A stretch of 64,000 nt of DNA from Flavobacterium aquatile LMG 4008 = ATCC 11947 (GTDB lineage: Bacteria; Bacteroidota; Bacteroidia; Flavobacteriales; Flavobacteriaceae): positions 496,001 to 560,000 of the forward strand of contig NZ_JRHH01000002.1 in the NCBI RefSeq assembly GCF_000757385.1, written 5' to 3'. Below are positions 63,797 to 64,000 of this stretch, one piece after another (within the stretch, counting starts at the first letter, position 1; every line of letters starts with the position of its first letter). Position numbers and translations under genes: made by a program. The notes beneath the pieces were generated by a model, which was not told the DNA's origin, searched no databases, and saw nothing but the letters and a program-made list of their open reading frames with translations.

Positions 63797-64000
63797 ATGG
63801 CAAACAAAATTGACGTTAAAGAATTATTAGAAGCAGGTGTACACTTTGGACACATGACTCGTAAATGGGACCCAAACATGGCTCCATACATTTATATGGA
63901 ACGTAATGGTATTCATATCATTAACCTATATAAAACTGCTGCAAAAATTGAAGAAGCTAACGAAGCTATGAAAAAAATTGCAGCATCTGGTAGAAAAATA
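63797..64000 (+). CDS. rpsB: 30S ribosomal protein S2, N-terminal part
   Basis: The first 68 codons are visible ([28 protein letters not shown]...), with the S2 motif [12 protein letters not shown] and [14 protein letters not shown]. The gene runs off the right edge; usually tsf follows. Confidence 0.96.
   Translation, partial: MANKIDVKELLEAGVHFGHMTRKWDPNMAPYIYMERNGIHIINLYKTAAKIEEANEAMKKIAASGRKI

Overview
The window is AT-rich chromosomal DNA from a member of the Bacteroidota, almost certainly a Flavobacterium or a close relative. The evidence is type IX secretion sorting domains on secreted proteins, promoters of the TTTG-N19-TAnnTTTG type (-33/-7), a fused MurF-alanine racemase, a TonB receptor with a carboxypeptidase-like N-terminal domain, S41, S9 and M36 peptidases, and dispersed intergenic repeats typical of flavobacteria. 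Most of the window is ordinary core genome. I see no prophage, insertion sequence with a transposase, rRNA or CRISPR array.

Layout. 1-5256: reverse-strand respiratory complex I genes nuoA to nuoF and the start of nuoG, under a clear promoter upstream of nuoA. 5397-7568: cold-shock protein and aspS. 7742-12179: TlpA-like thioredoxin lipoprotein-type protein, a MORN-repeat secreted protein and a large M36 metallopeptidase with a T9SS tail. 12259-18294: dgt, GNAT, a small conserved protein, nrdA and nrdB, so dNTP supply and dGTP hydrolysis lie close together. 18711-25818: Lys/Ala-rich secreted protein, a large outer-membrane barrel protein, aspartate kinase, GNAT, M48 peptidase. 25941-33654: fbp, TerB-like, HupE/UreJ, dCMP deaminase, S41 peptidase, small oxidoreductase, MarC, DUF3109, GIY-YIG, tRNA-Ala, queD. 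34015-41206: lpxH, MFS exporter, recJ, lipoprotein, HopJ-like, rsmI, acidic protein, tdk. 41213-50371: murF-alr, LRR/T9SS protein, mscL, asd, a His-rich small protein with a TonB receptor. 50420-59062: AIM24-like, DoxX-like, mtgA, FAD oxidoreductase, M12-type metallopeptidase with FN3, GEVED and T9SS domains, S9 peptidase. 61408-64000: LacI regulator, then rplM-rpsI-rpsB.

The accessory part is short and sits at 59063-61407. It holds a two-gene operon of an ABC-type AAA ATPase followed, with a 10-base overlap, by a small protein with a PD-(D/E)XK-like nuclease signature and an N-terminal cysteine set. Behind its terminator lies a GC-richer array of phased ACGTGGT/ACCACGT boxes with a strict 43-base period. 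This looks like a defence-type module beside an unexplained palindromic array, and is the best candidate for something undescribed.

A second unexplained layer is a family of roughly 85-150 base intergenic elements (six copies seen: 14371, 17142, 19464, 28211, 33660, 62512) with conserved ends and variable hairpin centres. Other dispersed repeats, and a duplicated 5' fragment of the tRNA-Ala gene, add to it. All assignments are by reading motifs and lengths; no database search was run.
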